Part shown: positions 60,162 to 64,000 of the stretch, piece after piece | Layout: every line of letters begins with the position of its first letter | Numbering within the stretch: the first letter of the stretch is position 1 | DNA from: Flavobacteriaceae bacterium UBA3356 | Lineage (GTDB): Bacteria; Bacteroidota; Bacteroidia; Flavobacteriales; Flavobacteriaceae | Direction: 5' to 3' | Length of the DNA stretch: 64,000 nucleotides | NCBI GenBank assembly: GCA_002360635.1 | Contig: DEQW01000004.1 | Span: 1 to 64,000, forward strand | Program-made: the position numbers and the translations under genes | Notes under the pieces: generated by a model | Seen by the model: the letters and a program-made list of their open reading frames with translations, nothing else | Databases searched by the model: none | Told to the model about the DNA's origin: nothing

Positions 60162-61858
60162 TGCAGCAAATTGATTGGATTGTTCTACTGGGTACCCTCG
60201 CGTTTATTGTACTGTACGGTACATGGAAAACCCGTAAAAATAGAAATGTAAACGATTACTTAAAAGGCGGTAGCGATGCTAATTGGTGGACCATCGGGTT
60301 AAGTGTGATGGCGACCCAAGCCAGTGCCATTACCTTTTTGTCCACACCGGGACAGGCCTTTCACGATGGGATGGGATTTGTACAGTTTTACTTTGGCTTG
60401 CCCATAGCGATGGTTATTATCTGCCTCGTGTTTATCCCTATCTATCACCGGCTAAAAGTATATACGGCATATGAATACCTAGAGACTAGGTTCGACTTAA
60501 AAACACGTACCTTAACTGCCATCCTCTTTTTAATACAGCGAGGCTTAGCAGCCGGAATTACCATTTTTGCCCCAGCCATTATCTTATCGGCTGTATTGGG
60601 GTGGAATTTAAGCTACCTTACCATCGGTATTGGCGCACTCGTGATTATCTATACCGTAAGCGGTGGTACCAAAGCGGTAAGTGTCACTCAAAAGCAACAA
60701 ATGGCCATCATTTTTGCAGGAATGTTCATTGCCTTTTTGTTAATATTAAACTATTTACCGTTAGATATTTCATTCACCAACGCCTTAGAAATTGCTGGCG
60801 CCAACGGAAAACTGGATGTGCTCGACTTTTCATTCGATTTTGACAACCGTTATACCTTTTGGAGTGGTATTATTGGAGGTACCTTCTTGGCGCTCTCCTA
60901 CTTTGGTACCGATCAAAGCCAAGTGCAACGGTATTTATCAGGTAGGTCATTAAAACAGAGCCAAATGGGATTGATTATGAACGGACTTCTAAAAGTCCCC
61001 ATGCAATTCTTTATACTGTTGGTGGGAGTTATGGTATTTGTATTTTATCAGTTTAACGCCTCTCCCCTACATTTTAACCCAGCAGCGGTGAATGACGTCA
61101 TGCAATCTGAATACGCTGAGGAATACCAAGCTTTACAAGCCGAAAAACAAAGTCTGGACAAACAATTGAACAGCAAGCAACTTACCTATTCCGCTACCCA
61201 AGATGCTACGGAAAAAGAGATACTCTTAGAGGAAATACAAATTATAAACATTACTGAAGACGAGCTACGCCAGCAGTCACGTGACCTTATTGAAAAAGCG
61301 AACCCTGAAGCCGAAACCAACGATAAAGATTACGTATTTATTCACTTTATCTTAAATAACCTGCCCAGAGGGTTAATTGGCCTTTTATTGGCTGTTATTT
61401 TAAGCGCAGCCATGTCTTCTACCGCATCAGAATTGAATGCCTTGGGGTCTACCACCACAATAGATTTATACAAACGCAACACCCCAGGAAAGAATGAAAA
61501 GCACTATATGCATGCTTCCAAGTGGTTTACCCTGCTTTGGGGAATCATCGCCATTGGGGTAGCCAGTGTGGCAAACTTATTTGAAAACTTGATAGAGTTA
61601 GTCAATATCATCGGTTCTATTTTCTACGGAAATGTACTCGGTATCTTCCTATTGGCCTTCTTTATTAAGTTTGTACACAGCAGGGCTACGTTTATTGCAG
61701 CACTTATTACCCAAGCTATTATTATTTATATATGGTGGATCGACCTGATGCCATATTTATGGTTGAACCTAGTAGGCTGTGCGCTGGTGATGGGGATAGC
61801 GGCACTTTTGCAAGTGGTGTTGCCTGGGAAAAATGAAGAAAACACTTTGAGTAAATAA
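60161..61858 (+). CDS. sodium:solute symporter, SSS family
   Basis: 565 aa with about 13 helices. SSS signature-type region GGSDANWWTIGLSVMATQAS and FLSTPGQAFHDGMGFVQFYF (first repeat, Na+ site), YTVSGGTKAVSVTQKQQMAI and ALSYFGTDQSQVQRYLSGRS (substrate loops). Unusually, a hydrophilic coiled-coil-like insert (YAEEYQALQAEKQSLDKQLN onward, about residues 315-395) interrupts the helices. It is common in Bacteroidota members. The substrate is probably a sugar or acid from deacetylated glycans, judged by the preceding PIG-L gene. Confidence 0.85.
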   Translation: MQQIDWIVLLGTLAFIVLYGTWKTRKNRNVNDYLKGGSDANWWTIGLSVMATQASAITFLSTPGQAFHDGMGFVQFYFGLPIAMVIICLVFIPIYHRLKVYTAYEYLETRFDLKTRTLTAILFLIQRGLAAGITIFAPAIILSAVLGWNLSYLTIGIGALVIIYTVSGGTKAVSVTQKQQMAIIFAGMFIAFLLILNYLPLDISFTNALEIAGANGKLDVLDFSFDFDNRYTFWSGIIGGTFLALSYFGTDQSQVQRYLSGRSLKQSQMGLIMNGLLKVPMQFFILLVGVMVFVFYQFNASPLHFNPAAVNDVMQSEYAEEYQALQAEKQSLDKQLNSKQLTYSATQDATEKEILLEEIQIINITEDELRQQSRDLIEKANPEAETNDKDYVFIHFILNNLPRGLIGLLLAVILSAAMSSTASELNALGSTTTIDLYKRNTPGKNEKHYMHASKWFTLLWGIIAIGVASVANLFENLIELVNIIGSIFYGNVLGIFLLAFFIKFVHSRATFIAALITQAIIIYIWWIDLMPYLWLNLVGCALVMGIAALLQVVLPGKNEENTLSK

Positions 61859-61867
61859 TTACCTCTT

Positions 61868-62551
61868 ATGAATTTTTTTTACAGAACCTTTTTACTTTTT
61901 ATCCTCTTCTATTCTTCAAACACTCACGCACAAGACTATTTTAAAGGTGTTATACACTATTCTGTGTCATATGAAAGTCTTCACCCAAACATTCAAAAAC
62001 AAGTGTTAGAGCGTAATCTAGGCACTTCATTTACAGCTTATATACTAGAAGACCGCTATGCAACCATTTACAATACCAAAGGTGAAAATGGTTGGAGGAA
62101 GATAATCGTTCGTTTGGATGAAGGATACACCTATACCGAACTTGAAAAATCTGATACGATTGTAAAAACGAAATTTGGAAATAGTGATGAAAAATTAATT
62201 GATGTAAAGAAGAACACCAAACCTACTAAAGAGGTATTGGGCGAACAGTGTCTATCAGTTACCTTAACTACAGAAAACACAGATCCTAATGCATGGTACA
62301 CACTCCATTCTGGCACATATTATTACAGCCCAAAGTATAAACTAAACCCTAAATTATATGAGGATTATGTTGATGGGTTTTGGAATGAATATGTAAAACG
62401 ATCTCAAGCGGTGAGTATTTGGAATAAGAATGAATTTCGACCTTATTTCACTTCCATTTCTGAAGCTACATCAATAGAAGAAAAAGAAGTAGACAAGGCT
62501 TTCTTTAACCCGAATCCAGATAAGGTTATCATAGAAGAATTATCAAAATAG
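61868..62551 (+). CDS. secreted protein, possibly GLPGLI-like, 227 aa
   Basis: Signal peptide (FFYRTFLLFILFYSSNTHAQ). The mature domain begins DYFKGVIHYSVSYESLHPNI, resembling GLPGLI/DUF-type beta proteins that open with GxIxYxv. Contains LGEQCLSVTLTTENTDPNAW and a terminal NPDKVIIEELSK, but the GLPGLI motif itself is not present, so the family call is weak. It follows the symporter by 9 bp and is therefore likely in the same operon as PIG-L and the symporter. Confidence 0.6.
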   Translation: MNFFYRTFLLFILFYSSNTHAQDYFKGVIHYSVSYESLHPNIQKQVLERNLGTSFTAYILEDRYATIYNTKGENGWRKIIVRLDEGYTYTELEKSDTIVKTKFGNSDEKLIDVKKNTKPTKEVLGEQCLSVTLTTENTDPNAWYTLHSGTYYYSPKYKLNPKLYEDYVDGFWNEYVKRSQAVSIWNKNEFRPYFTSISEATSIEEKEVDKAFFNPNPDKVIIEELSK

Positions 62552-62571
62552 GTTGTTGTACTCAAAACACA

Positions 62572-62754
62572 TTAAAGCTGAGTTTCAATAACCCCTTCCC
62601 CGTAGTCTAAAACCTGCATTTCCCTTTTTATAAAATCGTACCTTTGGGTAGGTTTTACTATTACTTGCATAGTACAACCACTAACAAATACAAAAGGAAT
62701 AGCTATAACCAACACAACCGCTATGAAAAAACTACTGTTCTTTTGTACCGCCAT
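62572..62754 (-). CDS. possible small lipoprotein, antisense to the esterase start
   Basis: 60 codons. MAVQKNSSFFIAVVLVIAIP then FVFVSGCTMQVIVKPTQRYD is a convincing lipoprotein signal (lipobox VSGC), followed by 32 mature residues. It overlaps the first 32 bases of the esterase gene on the other strand, which has its own clear signal peptide, so the two cannot both be optimal. Kept as a candidate only. Confidence 0.3.
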   Translation of the reverse strand: MAVQKNSSFFIAVVLVIAIPFVFVSGCTMQVIVKPTQRYDFIKREMQVLDYGEGVIETQL

Positions 62755-64000
62755 ACTACTAACAGTATCGGTACACGCGCAACAATTTGATGTTTCTTTT
62801 TCTAAAGATGTTCTTTCTGAACCCTTTACAGGGAACGTACTGCTCTATCTTTCGCAAGAAAACAAAAACCCAAAAAATGCTTTTGTACCGTTAGAGTTAC
62901 CTCCGGTGTACCGTGTGCAGGTAACCAACTTACAACCTAACGAAGGGGTGGTGTTTGACGATTCGGCTATTTCATACCCTAATACGCTTTCAAACATTGA
63001 GCGCGATACGTATTATGTGCAGGTAGTATTCGATCGTAATTTAGGGGGACAGACCATTGGTACGAGTCCGGGGAATCTTTATTCCGAGCCGCAACAAGTA
63101 ATCTTCGATAAAAATTTTGATACCACCCATACCCTACAAGCCGATCAAGTAGTGCCCGAAATTCCGTTTACAGAAACCAAGCACTTAAAAGAACTCGCCA
63201 TACAATCGGAATTATTAAGTGAGTTTCACGATAAAGAAGTTACCATAGCCGGCGCTGTGAGTTTGCCAGATGAGTATTACGAAAACCCTGATGCTACCTA
63301 CCCAGTATTGTTTTCGGTATTTGGGTTTGGTGCTAATTATAAAACCCATTCCGGATCTAAAAAATATGCTTTTTCACACCTGGCCGATACCCCGGCTATT
63401 GTGGTCTATCTGGATGGTAACAGTCCCGAAGGGCATTCCACCTATGCCAATAGCGATATAAATGGCCCTTGGGGCGATGCTTTGGTAAAAGAATTTATCC
63501 CAGCTTTAGAAACACAATACCGTACCAATGGGGCCAAATTCGTGTTTGGACATAGTAGTGGGGGTTGGACGTCCTTATGGCTTCAGTTAAACTATCCCGA
63601 AACCTTTTCAGGGGCTTGGGCCAGTGCACCCGACCAAGTGGATTTTAGAAACTGGCAAGGCGAAAATATTTATCAAGTGGACAACCTATACTACGATCCC
63701 AACGGAAACCTATTGGCCGATATCACCATGGGCGGCGGCTATCCCATTATAGCGGCCAAAGATATGTACCAAGTAGAACACGTAGTATACAGGGGCGACC
63801 AGATCCATTCGTTCGATGCGGTTTTTAGCAGTCGCGATGCCGATGGAGAGATTATCCGCTTGGTAGATGCGGAAACTGGAGACATTAACAAAGAAGCCTT
63901 ACCACTTTTTAAACGCTACGACCTTTCGTATCAGATACGTACTAACTGGGAAACCTATAAGGACGCAGTAAATAACGACATTCGCATTTCCATAGGCGAA
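62723..64000 (+). CDS. secreted esterase D/feruloyl-esterase-like alpha/beta hydrolase, 3' end outside the window
   Basis: 426 codons to the window edge with no stop. The ATG at 62723 begins MKKLLFFCTAILLTVSVHAQ, a clear signal peptide. A beta-sandwich domain precedes the hydrolase core: VVYLDGNSPEGHSTYA (oxyanion region), nucleophile elbow VFGHSSGGWTSLW (GxSxGG) and WASAPDQVDF. The esterase family (PF00756-like) cleaves ester bonds on glycans, siderophores or peptides. Follows the 61868-62551 gene by 171 bp on the same strand. Confidence 0.75.
   Translation, partial: MKKLLFFCTAILLTVSVHAQQFDVSFSKDVLSEPFTGNVLLYLSQENKNPKNAFVPLELPPVYRVQVTNLQPNEGVVFDDSAISYPNTLSNIERDTYYVQVVFDRNLGGQTIGTSPGNLYSEPQQVIFDKNFDTTHTLQADQVVPEIPFTETKHLKELAIQSELLSEFHDKEVTIAGAVSLPDEYYENPDATYPVLFSVFGFGANYKTHSGSKKYAFSHLADTPAIVVYLDGNSPEGHSTYANSDINGPWGDALVKEFIPALETQYRTNGAKFVFGHSSGGWTSLWLQLNYPETFSGAWASAPDQVDFRNWQGENIYQVDNLYYDPNGNLLADITMGGGYPIIAAKDMYQVEHVVYRGDQIHSFDAVFSSRDADGEIIRLVDAETGDINKEALPLFKRYDLSYQIRTNWETYKDAVNNDIRISIGE

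Noticed and set aside
1..64000. tRNA, rRNA or riboswitch genes
   Set aside because: I found no T-loop GGTTCGAATCC-type sequence with a paired acceptor arm and no rRNA block; intergenic gaps are too short for rRNA.

Overview
The window is AT-rich DNA that reads as a member of the Flavobacteriaceae (Bacteroidota), probably marine. Evidence: putative promoters carry the Bacteroidota -7 motif TAnnTTTG. The genes include STN/carboxypeptidase-regulatory TonB-dependent receptors, a DUF4249 lipoprotein, a fused CcsB-CcsA cytochrome c maturation protein, DUF4834, YfhO, a 7TM-LuxR regulator and a likely sulfonolipid (capnine) gene pair. I cannot assign a genus. I saw no rRNA, tRNA, CRISPR array or phage module.

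Accessory island (1 to about 6100). Small, mostly hypothetical genes are separated by 110-140 bp sites. Each site is a long imperfect inverted repeat: a left arm AACACCGTATA.., a right arm ..TATACAAAnnCGTT, and a variable centre. Each of the first two cassettes begins and ends with its own private inverted repeat (GTTAGGGCAC/GTGCCCTAAC; GTTGTGGTG/CACCACAAC), and the stop codon of the first gene lies inside the site. This is the logic of integron gene cassettes and attC sites, but the core does not fit the integron GTTRRRY consensus and no integrase is present here. A third cassette is wrecked by an IS3-family element (1571-2910) and a remnant of a second IS. After it come a DJ-1/PfpI-like lipoprotein, a CPBP membrane protease and two DUF1801 proteins.

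Core chromosome (6100-64000). 6.1-11 kb: MBL hydrolase, a conserved unknown protein, Bcp peroxiredoxin, a cysteine-free Nth and an ECF sigma factor. 11-31 kb: UvrA, an Arg/Ser-rich secreted protein, GT4 glycosyltransferase, YfhO, an outer-membrane-barrel-like protein, a GNAT protein, a serine-palmitoyltransferase-like enzyme with a cysteine-synthase-like enzyme (the likely capnine route), oligopeptidase B, YbaB/EbfC, thioredoxin, YegP, threonine aldolase and prfB with its programmed +1 frameshift. 31-44 kb: a ClC channel, a four-gene TonB-dependent receptor operon, an FAD-dependent reductase broken by one extra A, ArsC and another TonB-dependent receptor. 44-53 kb: fumC, a 7TM-LuxR protein, CcsBA, and a truncated haemoglobin with a small membrane protein divergent from a Crp/Fnr regulator. 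52-57 kb: a DUF2520/KdsC-like/UbiA/Maf/lipoprotein/MscS run on the plus strand. 57.5-64 kb: PIG-L deacetylase, a 36-aa membrane peptide overlapping a Na+/solute symporter, a secreted protein and a truncated esterase gene at the window end.

The most interesting items are the attC-like cassette array, the likely sulfonolipid pair, the frameshifted reductase at 40580-40584, and several proteins of 36-57 aa that standard gene callers may miss.
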